From positions 17,334,001 through 17,398,000 of the forward strand of contig CM076154.1 of the NCBI GenBank assembly GCA_038025085.1: a stretch of DNA of 64,000 bases, read 5' to 3'. Within the stretch, counting starts at the first letter, position 1, and each line of letters starts with the position of its first letter. The translations under genes and the position numbers were made by a program. Under the pieces are notes generated by a model that was not told where the DNA came from, did no database searches, and saw only the letters and a list, made by a program, of their open reading frames with translations. Origin of the DNA: Tetragonia tetragonoides. Taxonomy: Eukaryota > Streptophyta > Magnoliopsida > Caryophyllales > Aizoaceae. Positions 34,461 to 46,556 of the stretch are shown one piece after another.

Positions 34461-35419
34461 TGAGGTATAAGTTTATTTCATGCTTACAAATGAACATTAA
34501 TTGTTCCGCAAAACATAAGCACGAGGAAGGTGTTTTCTCTGAAATTGATGTTCCACAAACAAAACGTCCATAAATGTGAACACGTGATCGCTATTGCTCA
34601 TATCACATTCTTCGAATATACTACGTCATTCATCACTTGTTCGAGAATAAAGAAGATGACTCCATCTATTTAGGGGGATTCATTTGGGCGAACAAATCTT
34701 GGCAAACCCTTCATTCATTTCACTTATTCTGGTTATCAAGCCTGATTGACTGATAGACACAGAAATGAGAAGCAATATCAAGTTCTCATAATCAAGCTAG
34801 AATTTCAAATTTTCCAAAAAAGAGCTAATTGTCTCCTAATTGTCAAGCATTATTCATCCACAAACTTTGCTGCAAAAGCATATTTTTTTCCAAATTAGCG
34901 AGCATCAAAGTATGCCTTTTCAGGTAAACTGAATGCATGGTAGTTATTTCATATGACAGGATTAAGTGACATGCACGCATAAAGATATTCATCCAAGACA
35001 AACAGTGAGCTAATAAATGTTACACACGATAGCTAACCCGTCTAGAATAGCCAAGCCTGAATATAGTAACCCCATTTTCCTTAGGTTCACGTATATTTAA
35101 CGACATTAGATCACCATACTACATGACCTAAAGATCCTTTATCTTAACCAAAGCTGAGTCAAAAGCCATAATCCAGTGAATAGAATGGAATCAGTCATAT
35201 ATCTCTAGTCTGTTCACTAATAATATCTATTACAGCCTCTAAGAGTTCAAAAATTCAAAAATGAATGCAGTAAAGATAGACAATTCATTAGATTTACTAA
35301 ATCTCTTATAGACACAAGTTTCTAACTTCATGTGTTTCTCCCAAGCATTATGCCAAAGTAACCTCAACTAAAGAAATTCCACCACATTAGCAGTCATACC
35401 CTCTTCCCAAAGATACCAA
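34461..35419. other. Spacer
   Basis: AT-rich sequence with no supported gene. Short stretches (for example 35040-35080 and 35160-35200) recur in diverged form near 37080-37200 and 54610. Confidence 0.5.
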
Positions 35420-35760
35420 ACAACCTATCTCGGATTTGAGGCGCAAGACAACAAGTAAGAAACATATGTAGATGTCTCACTAATCACCAGAGATAGGAGA
35501 CACAAATCCGGCAAAAGAGCCATCCCCGGCCTCCTTATCAGACGCCAGAGTCCTAACACAAACGCCCGCCCGCACCTTAAGGAGCACCTTTACCTTCCAA
35601 ATTAGGTAAGGTAGGATATGGGAAACCAAGGAAGAGGCACAGATATATCCTGAAGGAAGGATTTGCAAGAATACTCCCGCTAAGGATCTCCAATCCATCT
35701 CTAGCTTAAGTACATTCCTTGTCTTCATATTTCAATTCCTTTACCTAGTTAGGCAATCCA
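35420..35760 (-). mobile_element. LINE fragment (zf-RVT region)
   Basis: Frameshifted minus-strand reading gives MDWRSLAGVFLQILPSG and then ILPYLIWKVKVLLKVRA, characteristic of the zinc-binding region that follows LINE reverse transcriptase. Only a short 5'- and 3'-truncated piece is left. Confidence 0.55.
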
Positions 35761-38700
35761 AGCTTCCATCTTTGATTTATCTGACCTGCTAAAAATTGAA
35801 TCAACCACTTCTAAGACACACTTCCCATGACAAATTAAAGGTCCTTTATCTTTTCGACGTCCTTCTGACTTCCATACCCTTTTCACAATCCATTGACTTT
35901 GAACAAGAAGTTCTACTGAAACCCACGCAAATACACATTTTTACCATTGAGGGCCTTTTTCTTAGCTGTGTCTAGAGAGCAAAGAGTAGTCAACTGCTGC
36001 TTTAAGATGGAATTAATCAAGTTTGAGCCAAGGTTATCCATAAACACCTAAACCAACAAGTATATGAAAGTCGCAGCAGCTATGAGACGGAAAGGGGGTA
36101 TAGAAAAATTTAGCCACCTTTGAGCATTGCCATAGGTTGCTAGGTATAGTTCAATTCTAAGTCTAATCAAACAACTCCAAGGCAATTTAAACCCATCCAA
36201 GTGATAGCACATGAAGCAGGGAAAGCTTTTTGTACGACATAGGCTTGAAAAGATTACAACATTTTAGGTAGACAAGACAACGAGAAAGGAACATCAAGTC
36301 CTCACAATCACGCTATCGTATCATAATGTTCAAAGGAACTGTCCATCATCATTGTAAAGCACAATTCTCGATGATTGTGCTGCAAGACCATAATTCTTCA
36401 AAAACTAGTAAAGTACCAAATGTAATTTCTAATATCACTTGTTGAAGCCTTTCGCCAAACCTCTCACCAATTCATCAGTTGAAGTGTTGTTAAAAATTTG
36501 ACAAGAATATACGCACTAGGGTGAAGAGTACTTTCAGAAAAACGAAAAATTGCAATAATAACCCATATAAATATTCTTTAGGTCCATTTATGCAAATAGG
36601 TCAGATCATTAGTGGGTTGTAACAAGTCCTCGGCAGAGCTATGTACCTTAAGTGTGGCTACCAGACCTTAATACATTAGCTATTTAATGAAGCTATTTTC
36701 ATTCCAATTATCACAGCTTTGTGGTTTGTATAGGTCAATAAGCAGGCTTCCACCAATCAGATAGACTGGATATAACAATTGCATCAACAATTATCCCCAT
36801 AATTAAGCTTTCAATTTATATTCACAAAAAGTCTGATGGAGAGTACTCAGTTTTATCAAAATGAAAAGCAAATCAACCGCCTTTTATCTCATTTTTGACA
36901 CTGTAACGGCACCAACACTTTTCTTTCCTTCTACATTTAGAAAAATCCAGAGAATATCTAGAATGCAAAGAGAAAGTAGAGGAAATAACTACTTACGCAC
37001 AAAATTATGATTCTCATCCAAGCCAAAGAATGAAATGTTGTATAAGAGTTACATACAACTGTACAAGACTTAATCTTGTCTAAGATAAGCAAGCCTAAAA
37101 AGTAGTATGCTTTCTTAGGTTTATCTATAATTACTGGCATTAAACAGAATGCAAAACATTGATCTTAACAATGTTCTACTAGAGACTCAGAAGCCAAAAT
37201 CCAGTTGACCAAAATGTATTATAAGTTCTAAGCTTACCTTGAAAGTACTTATATCTAATTGAGTCATTTATGAGTTCAAAATCATTGATGTCAACACAAA
37301 GAAAATAACATTTAATTAATTTAATTGCTAACAAAATATTTCCACTTATTGAACTTTACAACTTATTGATGTGATCCTATGTATTAGAAAGATGGATGTG
37401 ACTCAATGTGTTTTTCACGTTTGAGTCCTACAGTGGGTCTCTTCGGTGAAGATAGAATGCTCCAAGTTCCTCATGAAGGCAACATTATAATAGCTTATGC
37501 AGTCTATATATTCTACCTTTCTTAATAAGATACCATATGCAGCCTGCCAAATATAGAACCCAAATCGACTTCTGGAAACTCGCCATACCAAATATAATTT
37601 CCTAGATGTTATTCGCTTGTGTAAACTAGAGCGGGTTTCGATAATGCTTTGTTGACACGCACGTGTAGCGGAAGAAAGAACGTGTAAAGTATATTCAGAA
37701 ATGCATGTTGGCACCTCATGCCTCAAAACAAACTGATGGCAACTCGTCAATTTAGAATGTAAATTGTAGAACAATTGTGATCATTCAGCAGTTCTCGACA
37801 TAATGTAGTCTTGCCTAGTTCTGGGCTTTTATCTCAATTAAACAAGTTGGTCATGAGCTAGTTCACTTATCCTCCACTTCGATATCAACTTAATAGAAAA
37901 CTTGCAATAAAACAATGGCAAAGTCAGATCATGCTAAATACACTATTTCCTATATCCATGAATTTTTCATACCTATGATTTATGAATATAACAATGGATA
38001 TGAGTAACATTCTCAAGGAATTGGAAAGTTAATACGACCATAAATGCAACAAAGTTTTCATTTTAACCAAAAGAAGTAACTATAACTAGTATAAGTAACA
38101 ACATTCAAAAAAGCCCATATGTCTTGTTTACCAGTCTGACATGACCTTTAACCTAGACAGAATTAGAGAAGCTTTTATCTCACATTTGGTGAATATGTTT
38201 CGTAATCATGTTTTTAAGGGTAATAACCATTTTGTACCCAATTAAGATTTCATTTTGTGAGCTAAAACAGTAATAATAACAAAAAAAAAAAACAAAATGA
38301 AAGAGATAAAACTTCAAAATTGCATAAAGGGTATCTGAGCAAAGAAGGATTGCTGATAAATTTCCCAGTTTTAAGCCCTCAAGTAGACACTAGATATGAA
38401 AAACGGCAACACATAAATACTTTCATTGAAATCTCAAGGAGCAAAATGACTGCTATGTTATACCCAAAAATAAAATCACAACCACAATGAGGAAAATTTG
38501 AACTTACTATTTTTGATGAAGCTGATAGATGAAGAGATTGATACCTTTCTTGTTCTCCTTCGACTTGCGTAAATTGCGAACTAGGATTTTGTCCAATGAA
38601 TATTACACATGTACAGGATACAGAATTATGAAAAACGTTGATTCCCTAAAGTTCAACAAAGTCCCAAATGGGTAGGCCTCTAGGGTGTATTCTTCGTAAC

Positions 38701-39384
38701 TGAATTCAGCTGATCAACAGCTGAATTACTAGTAGGGGCATTTTGGAAGTGGGATGTTGAGATTTTGGGGATGGGGATGGGGATGGGGATGGGATATGTT
38801 TTGGGGATAGGGAATTTGTGTAGTTAATCCCATTACCTTGTTTGTTATAGGGGGTATTAGAGTTGAGAATAGATTGGAGATTATAGAGTTGGTTTATCAA
38901 ACTGCCATTAAAAAAGAGTAGACAAAATCTGCAATCATTTTTAATGGGTATGATGGTAATTGGACTTACAAAGCTCTTAACGGTTATCCCTCCTCAAATT
39001 ACCAGTTTCCCAGTGGGATTAAAAACGTGGGAATAGAGGTCTTTTAATCCCTATTCCTCCCCCCTCTTTTCCCCATACCTTACCCCAAACATGGATTTTA
39101 CAATCTTATTTTGCTAATCCCTATCCTCAGCTTCTATTCCCACTAAACAAAAACTCTATATTCTTTCACTTAAATTCAGTTCATTTCAGTTCGGTCCGGT
39201 TATTTTCATGAGTAACTTTAAGCATGAGAAGTAAATAGTTAAACTGGATTCTAAAATAATTTAGTGGGCAAAGTTCTAAAGAGTAATATGTCTGGAGAAA
39301 GAGAAAACCAACCAAGTAGATCTCATTTCAGCAAAATTTTCACATGGATTATTGGACATGGGAACAATACGCCAAAACTCGAAT
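35761..39384. other. AT-rich spacer with diverged duplications
   Basis: No intact gene is seen. Parts are diverged copies of neighbouring spacer: around 36050-36260 (related to 34210-34500), 37080-37200 (related to 35040-35200) and 37480-37780 (related to 49900-50170). A short GGGGAT minisatellite lies at 38768-38800. Confidence 0.5.
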
Positions 39385-39389
39385 AAGGT

Positions 39390-40431
39390 TGTAACATCCC
39401 GAATTTTCTAAATAATATTAAATAAACCTAAATAAAACTCGAGCCAAAAGCTGGCAGAGTTCCGTTTGTAAATACACATCCTAGCCTAAAAGAGCTTATA
39501 AAAATCCGCGTGACAAAAATATAAAACAAAATTCAATCAACTTAGCGGAAAACTGTAGTACTCTAAAATCCGGGTGTTATCGCCACACTCACTCATATGA
39601 ATAAGTGCAAGGCTCTTCAATTGAAAACTAATAATACTAATCTCAATAGTATACTAGATGGTATATTTATTACAATTTCAACTCTAGGAAAGACCACCCA
39701 CTATGTGCTTGTATACATCTATCTGAAAGCGTTCCTCACACTGTCTTATATAAATAAACTTCAATCTCGTGTTATATAAATAAACTTCAATCTCGAGTAC
39801 GAATACCCTCCTTATTAGCTATGCCCATACTCCAATACGTACTTGAGAATAATCTACAAACCCCAATTCACTTGTGTAAAAGAGAAATAAGAGAGCGTCG
39901 GTACTCGCGGTGGAGCTAGTGGCTGGTGGAATCTCCCTCGATGCTACACAGAGGACATCGAGGCGCAGAAAGAGTTTGGTCGGAACCAACTAGGCTCAAA
40001 TATGGTGGTGAGCAGGTGGTGCTGGCGTGAGCGGTGGATTGCTCATGGTGGGAGTTTTGACTTATACTTTGGAAAAACAAGGGTTTTAGAGAGAGAGAGG
40101 GAGCGATTATAAGGGGAAAGGAAATGTCAGTTAAGATGAGAGTCCTTTTTTTTTTGGGTGCTAGATGAGAAGTCCTTTTGAGATGGGTTTTCTTAACTTT
40201 CTAGATAAGTCCATTTAATTCCTAAATTTTCCTATTTATATACATACTAGCCTAAATCTAATGCCATACTCACCTATCCACTAGTCACTTAACTTAATGA
40301 CATAACATCAATAATAAAAATGATAACATTTTAAAAGAACATTACTAGTAAAACTAATCATAAAACCATAAACAAACAACAAGCATTGATATATTTTTTT
40401 TGAAAAAGCTATGAAAATAGTAGGTATTACA
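39390..40431 (-). mobile_element. Solo LTR, chromovirus-like (1042 bp)
   Basis: The plus strand runs TGTAACATCCCG ... GGTATTACA, so the minus strand starts TGTAATACCTAC, resembling the TGTGATACCCC start of the Tekay LTR. It has no internal region. The flanks AAGGT and GAGGC match only at three of five positions, so the target duplication is degraded or the solo LTR arose by unequal exchange. Confidence 0.65.
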
Positions 40432-40515
40432 GAGGCGGCCTCAATATGAGACGCCTCAAACAAGCATGACATCATGTTGACATTATATTTGCCTCATATT
40501 GAGGCGGCCTAAGAA
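40432..40515. repeat. Inverted repeat, ~80 bp
   Basis: AGGCGGCCTCAATATGAG at the left and the complementary CTCATATTGAGGCGGCCT at the right, with one or two mismatches, can form a hairpin. It starts immediately after the solo LTR. Confidence 0.6.
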
Positions 40516-40632
40516 ATATTTTGGGAAAAATATTGCTCTTTGGACTAAAAATTGGACCTATTAGAAATCTGATCCACGCGCCTTTCTTGATATGGAGGTA
40601 GATCAAAAAGTTAGACTAGTGTATCTTTAATG

Positions 40633-40800
40633 GTTAGTGGAACCTTGATGTGTTGTTTTGTATTACTTCTATTTTGTTAAGGAGTCTATACTCTCTATTC
40701 CAATTCCCTTGGATAGTGGAACCTTGATATGTTGTTCTTTATACTTCATGATTTTATTAATTAAGAAGTTTATAGTCTCTATTTCCATTCCGTTGGGTTA
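40633..40800. repeat. Two-copy tandem duplication
   Basis: TTAGTGGAACCTTGATGTGTTG recurs as ATAGTGGAACCTTGATATGTTG about 83 bp further, followed by similar AAGGAGTCTATACTCTCTATT segments. Confidence 0.65.
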
Positions 40801-40815
40801 TTGTAATGATTTTCA

Positions 40816-41840
40816 TGTGTGCCTTCTAACTGATGATAAGAAATTTGATTTGAAACACATATGACCTCTTGGTCCAAAAGCATGTGCCTTCTAACTAAAA
40901 TGAATTGATTTTTTCCGCATGACATTTAGTCCTTGATAACTCTTCAAAACCCTTTTTTAACGGACGAATGTATCATTGTGAACACATACTGGAATTACAA
41001 TTACACTACTCATTTAAGTGACCTTTTATTACATGAATTGGACTAAATTGATCGAATTGAACTGAACTAAATTGGATTGAATTAAAATTAAGCGGGTAAG
41101 GAGAAAAGAGCATACAAGTAAGAACATCAAAAACCTAGGAAATCATGATTCACTTTCATGCCATTAGGGTGATCACAATCTGACAACATATCATAAAAAC
41201 TATATATAGAAGCCTATGTGTTGTAGATTCACTTCCCAGCTATTGTACTGCTTCGCTTAGACCGTTAGACAAGGGACTAAAATTAGGCTTCAAGCATAAT
41301 CGAAACAGTCTCTTATTAATTTGATTACTTCGATAAATTATCCACCCAAATAGAAAAAATGTTAGTAATACATTATAAATGATCCAAGTTCTCTCAATAC
41401 TAAATAACTAGATTTGTTTAAGAAAAACTCTACTCTAAAACATTACATGGAGATTGTTGACTAAATTTAGCCGAAGCTCTTTCTGGACTCTGTCTTTCTC
41501 AACGAAATGTTGCAGCCCGTAACAAAACGAGACTATTTAGATTACAGAAAGGAACATATTGTGAAACAAAATGGAATGTTGCATGTAACACATGGTGTAC
41601 GGGGAGCGCATAATATAATGGAACAAAACTTGGAACGAAACGAAACGGAACGGAACGGAATGTAATGCATTATGGAGACAATGAAAAGAACGATCTTTAG
41701 TCGTCAAAGTTTTGTTTTTTCCTACAACATCCCAATCTGCATTGCAACTGATGCATGATTTAGAATAAAAACAGTCAGTCTGTATCTTAACCGAGATGAA
41801 TACATCAGAAGATAAGAGATACTCCAAAATACAAAGACAA
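40816..41840. other. Spacer with a degenerate MITE copy
   Basis: No gene is seen. Around 41610-41700 the GAACGAAACGGAACGGAACGG run followed by GAAAAGAACGA resembles the inner part and end of the MITE at 2913-3119. Confidence 0.4.
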
Positions 41841-41848
41841 AAAAGAAA

Positions 41849-41911
41849 GGGTGTTACTAAATACCGCCCCCAAATTACTAGCTACCGCCCCCCAAAATTC
41901 CAATTTTGCCC
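41849..41911 (+). repeat. Left TIR of the MULE
   Basis: It pairs with 47241-47302. The two arms are similar but not identical, with small length differences in the C-runs. Confidence 0.85.
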
Positions 41912-42033
41912 TTTTTTAATTTTTCACTCATCCTCTCCCTCTCTCCCTCTCTAACTCTCACACCACTTTTCTCCCACTCTACCACCAACTCTCATACCCA
42001 ACCTTCATCAACATTCACTCAAGCAACCCGCGG

Positions 42034-42343
42034 ATGTCTGCCGGCGATGAAGAAGTGCCGTCGACGGTGGCGGAGGTAAAATTAATTTTTTTTGCGCATT
42101 TTTTGCACGGTCGTCTGAGATTTTCGACTCACCCTTGGGTGAGTCGTCTGCTACAGGCGACCCATCCAAAGGAGAGTCGTCTGTAGATCGCGACTCACCC
42201 TTGGGTGAGTCGTCCGCTACAGGCGACTCACCCTTGGGCGAGTCGAGATCAATAGACGACTCACCCTTGGGTTGGTCGTCTGTAGCAGACGACTCACCCT
42301 TGGGTGAGTCGAGATCGACGACCGACAGACACAAAAAAAAAAA

Positions 42344-42440
<97 letters not shown>

Positions 42441-44218
42441 TATTGTTTGAATTTAAGATTAAGCTTACATTGTTTTCGTTGTTTTCGTTAGATTCCTTTG
42501 GAGCGGTTCGGTGGTGATGGTGTTGATTACAGTACGCATTTCGTCACTGATGAGTTATTTGATAGTGATACAAATGCAATTAATTGGGCAAAACAAATTG
42601 CACTTACTATCGGGTTTGAGTTGATAATTTCGTCACACAAGAAGAGTGGAAGCGTAAAATTGTTAAGATGCAATCGAGGTGAACGCTACAGAGGGGAATT
42701 AAGACACTTAGATACTGCTGCTCGGAAGAATACGAAAACAAAGGCTTGTAAATGTACGTTCCAGTTGAGAGCTCGGCAAGTGCACATGCCGCGCTAAAAC
42801 AGTGGTTGAACTCCTCAACTGGAGCTTTGGACAATGTTTGGAACAAGGTCAACAAGTCAATCGAGTCACAAATAACTGAGATCAAGTACACACTTGAAGA
42901 GTGCAGAAGACGAAGAAGTGTGGTGTACTCGGGTTTCCCATTCAACTATCTGACCGGGTATGTTTCCCATTACTGCTTACAAATATTATTGGCTGAGCTG
43001 AACAGGATGAGAGAATTGAGTCACCAAGTATTTGATCGTTGCGGTTGTGTATTGAGATCCACTCATCAGATCCCGTGTGCGTGTGAGTTGAAAACGGCCA
43101 CGGATACGGGCACGCCAATTAGCTTGAATAGTGTCCACGAATTTTGGCGAACACTCGTTATTAGTGATGCAGTGGAGATAGCTACGCTTGACATGACTGA
43201 GCATCCATCTGAGGACCATCGATACTTTCGGTCTCTGGTCGACGAGGTTAACTCAAGCGACCCGGCAGTTGTGCGCAACATATCTGTCCTTATGAATGAG
43301 CAGCTTCATCCTGAGGAAGCGAGTTACGTCGAGCCGGAAGCGAACACGACAGTCAGAGGTCTACCGAGAGGGAGTTCCTCTACCAGACGTGATCCTAGTT
43401 CATGGGAGTACTCCCAGAGGGGTCGTGGTCGCCCTAGGTCATCCAGTTCGAGCCGCGGGCGTGGTCGTACCTCATCCTCATCGAGTAACTTCGTAAACAG
43501 TACTAGTATGAAAACCCATAATTTATTAACATGTACATAATGTTGTTACTTTTTGATAAGTACTATTATTGACTTTCTATTATATTGTCTTGCAGCTGGA
43601 CACGCAATAGATATCACTGAATTCTATCATGTTAACAAAATTCCGGGAATCATCGTACCTTTCATTGAAGGATATCTCGATGTGCTTGGGGATGGTAATT
43701 GCGGTTTCCGTGTCATTGCGGACTACATTTTCGGAGACCAAGAGCAATGGCGAGTGGCGAGAGTTTGCATTGCACACGAACTCTTAGCTAACCGAGCATT
43801 GTACGAAAACTTATACATTGAAGGGGTCGACGCTGGTTACCACCGTATTATGTGGGACGGAGGTGCGTGTAACGATGATCACTGGATGACAGTAATTGAG
43901 GATTTGTTCCCGATTGCCAACCTCTTCAATGCAGCGATTATGTTATTCGGATACGGCAGCGGAAGGGGGTTATTTCATTGTTACACAGTGCTACCGTTCC
44001 AAGCACCTTCGACTGCTACACGTCCAAGTAGGGAAATTGTCATGTGTCATTTAGGTGATTCGTATTCCCATTATATCCGTCTGGATTTAGCCCCAGATTT
44101 CCCTGTTCCTCCGATATGCGAAGCATGGTTTACTTTCCGTTCTGATAGTGTCGCTGGTTGGGAGCAAATGTATGTTACGCGAAGAGCACAGTGGGATCGT
44201 TTAGCGAGGTCGATGTAA
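42034..44218 (+). pseudogene. FAR1-like MULE transposase fused to an OTU domain, core deleted
   Basis: Exon 1 is 42034-42075 (MSAGDEEVPSTVAE), intron 1 42076-42491, and exon 2 runs from 42492 to about 43505. A GT donor there joins in phase to exon 3 (43596-44218). Exon 2 begins with a FAR1-type DNA-binding domain (NAINWAKQIALTIGFELIIS ... CNRG ... KACKC). Near 42755-42775 it jumps, with a frame change, straight to the segment that normally follows the catalytic core (AHAALKQWLNSSTGALDNVW ... CGCVLRSTHQIPCAC), then to an RG/Ser-rich linker. The whole DDE core is missing. Exon 3 is an OTU-type cysteine protease domain with DGNCGFR (Asp, Cys) and a C-terminal SHY (candidate His). FAR1-MULE-OTU fusions are known in plant genomes. 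Whether the OTU part deubiquitinates anything is unknown. Confidence 0.8.
42107..42440. repeat. Palindromic minisatellite and TTA microsatellite in intron 1
   Basis: 42107-42332 is a run of GACTCACCCTTGGGTGAGTC palindromes separated by CGTCTG-type spacers and bounded by GGTCGTCTG and CAGACGACC-like ends. It is followed by (TTA)n at 42341-42440. The mirror-image structure is at 46390-46880. Confidence 0.85.
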
Positions 44219-44443
44219 TTGAATGTTTTGCGTGATTGTTATACTTATATCATTGTCACATTTTTGTGTGATTGTTATATTTTGCATGTGGAGAGTGGTC
44301 GTGATTATTGGAGGTAAATAAAACAACAAATTACAATAAAACAAAAAATGTAAACAAGAAACAACAAATTACAATAACACAAAATAAATAATAACAATAA
44401 CAATGAAACTCTTATAATAACAAATTCATCTAGGGTCAATACA
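44219..44443. other. Space between the convergent MULE genes
   Basis: About 225 bp of AT-rich sequence, the shared 3' region of both genes. No motif beyond A-rich and TTTGTG-type runs was noted. Confidence 0.6.
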
Positions 44444-46524
44444 TCATTTGGCAGCCCGCCAATCTCTCATATACTCGTCCATAATCGATCGAGAATCTTC
44501 CACTTGCTCCGGAGGAATCAAACTAATGAAAGACTCAGCTGCGACGGCTAGACGATTCACCCACTGCAAAAAAGTAACAATGAGTGTGAGTTCAGAGATA
44601 TGTAATACGTAAAAATATATATTTTTTAGTTAATCACTTACATAATCGCTGTTGGATCGTGGAGGAATCACAGGTGCTGCAGCGTCACGTATCAGCCGAG
44701 GGTGGGAGTGAAGGTAGTACCATGCGAGGTAGTCATCCGTACATGCTGTGGGATCTGACGTGGATGCCTGAAACCCATGGAGACCAAGAATGTAAAATCC
44801 CGGGAACATACGCCAAGCATCAGATGAGATCCGTTCGGGGAAGACAACCTTGTACGAACGACTGCTCCATGACCTGATCGCTTTGACTGGCCTAAAGATC
44901 GGGGTTGGGATACTCTGTACGTACCCGATTTGTCGTAAACAACGACCAGGCATGTACGGTTCGATAATATCCCGATACTGTAGCCACCCCATGAATACAG
45001 TCCTCGGTACAGATACTGCCGGGTTAGAACCGTACGGCAGCCACACCACCTACGTAGAAATGTTGAAAGTTACGGTGAAGTAAAAAAACATAGCAAACGA
45101 CGAAATAAATCATGAACACCGATAACTAAATGACGTACCTCTGTCGCTCGCAGATGATCCAAGCGTCTACGTAAGGAGTCCAGTCGACCCATGTCCTTGC
45201 CCTCAGCCAGGGCACTCCATACGGACGCACGGGGAGCCTCGTCGTCCCCGACAACCATCCGCTCCCGATGAGGTCGGAAGCAGGGAAAGTACTCGTATAT
45301 CCATGCCTGCAGGAGAGTTAGGCATCCGCAGATGCCCTGAGAATCCCCGCGACTAGCTATACCGAGCTGACGATATAGGAAGGCGAGGGCAGCAGATCCC
45401 CAAGAGAAGTCATGCACCGTATCGACACCGTCGTCCATCACCTCCATCACGCAGGAGGGTCAAATACGGTTACCACTCTTGTCGACAAACAAGGTGGATC
45501 CAATAAGTAACCACATCCAAGCTGTCGCCTGGATGTCATCCACTTGCTCACGGCAAAGCTCAAAAACCGACTCCGTGAGGACCGCACCGCCCTGCCAGTG
45601 GCTACACATCAGTTCTTCTGGGCTGACCCCGAGAACCTCCATGGCCGCCGTCTGCAGCTGCCCATCCCGTCCCTCATTGGAAACGAGCTCTCCGTCTACA
45701 GGAATCCGAAGAATATGCCATACATCGTGCAACATGATCGTCATCTCTCCGAACGGCATGTGGAACGAGTTCGTATCCGGCTGCCACCTTTCCACGAATG
45801 CAGATATCAGGGGGAAGTCAATATGTCTGAACATAATGTCTGCCAGGTGTGATAACCCAGTCCCCTCGATCTGGGCCCTCATCTCGGCCGACATCTCCGC
45901 TCGCCACTGACTCAGCCGCTGACATACAGTCCATCGGTTCTGACACTTCAAGAGACCCCTCATCTCTCCATTCCACATACGAGACGCTACGTGGCCCAAG
46001 AAGCTCGGTATGACGCTATCATCCGCCGGCCCACCGGACACAGGCTCTGTAACAAGCCACGTAGTGTCGTCCTCCGCTCTAGATCGTTTGCCAGTACTGG
46101 ACGACCCAGTACTAACAAACCTACCGCCTCTGCCCTTCACCACGCGCCAATCTGAGGATAATTCGACGCCAATCTCATCATCGTCTTGCTCACCGGAGTA
46201 GAACTCGCTAGTTGCGTAATCGTCTTGCTCAGCAGTCATCTCCCTCATCCGAACTGCCTCTCTCTGTCTCCGTACAGAGGCATCAATCCCGCGCGTCCTC
46301 GTGTGACGCGGTCCTGAACCAGCTAGTTCACTAAATAACCGAGGCACCGATTTACCGGCTCCTCCCATCTATCATTTCACATTTTTAGTTAATTAAACAA
46401 TAATCAATAATAATAATAATAATAACAATCAATAATAATAATAATAATAATAATAACAATAAATAATAATAATAATAATAATAATAACAATAAACAATAA
46501 ATAATAATAATAATAATAACAATA

Positions 46525-46556
<32 letters not shown>

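Noticed and set aside
37415..37774. 119-codon minus-strand ORF
   Set aside because: The related spacer near 49900-50170 does not keep the frame, and no domain is recognisable.
39597..39779. 60-codon ORF
   Set aside because: Lies inside the solo LTR, with biased composition.
42135..42491. ORF with DDSPLGES-type repeats and poly-Ile
   Set aside because: It is the intronic minisatellite and microsatellite read through. The same pattern occurs in all frames and on both strands.
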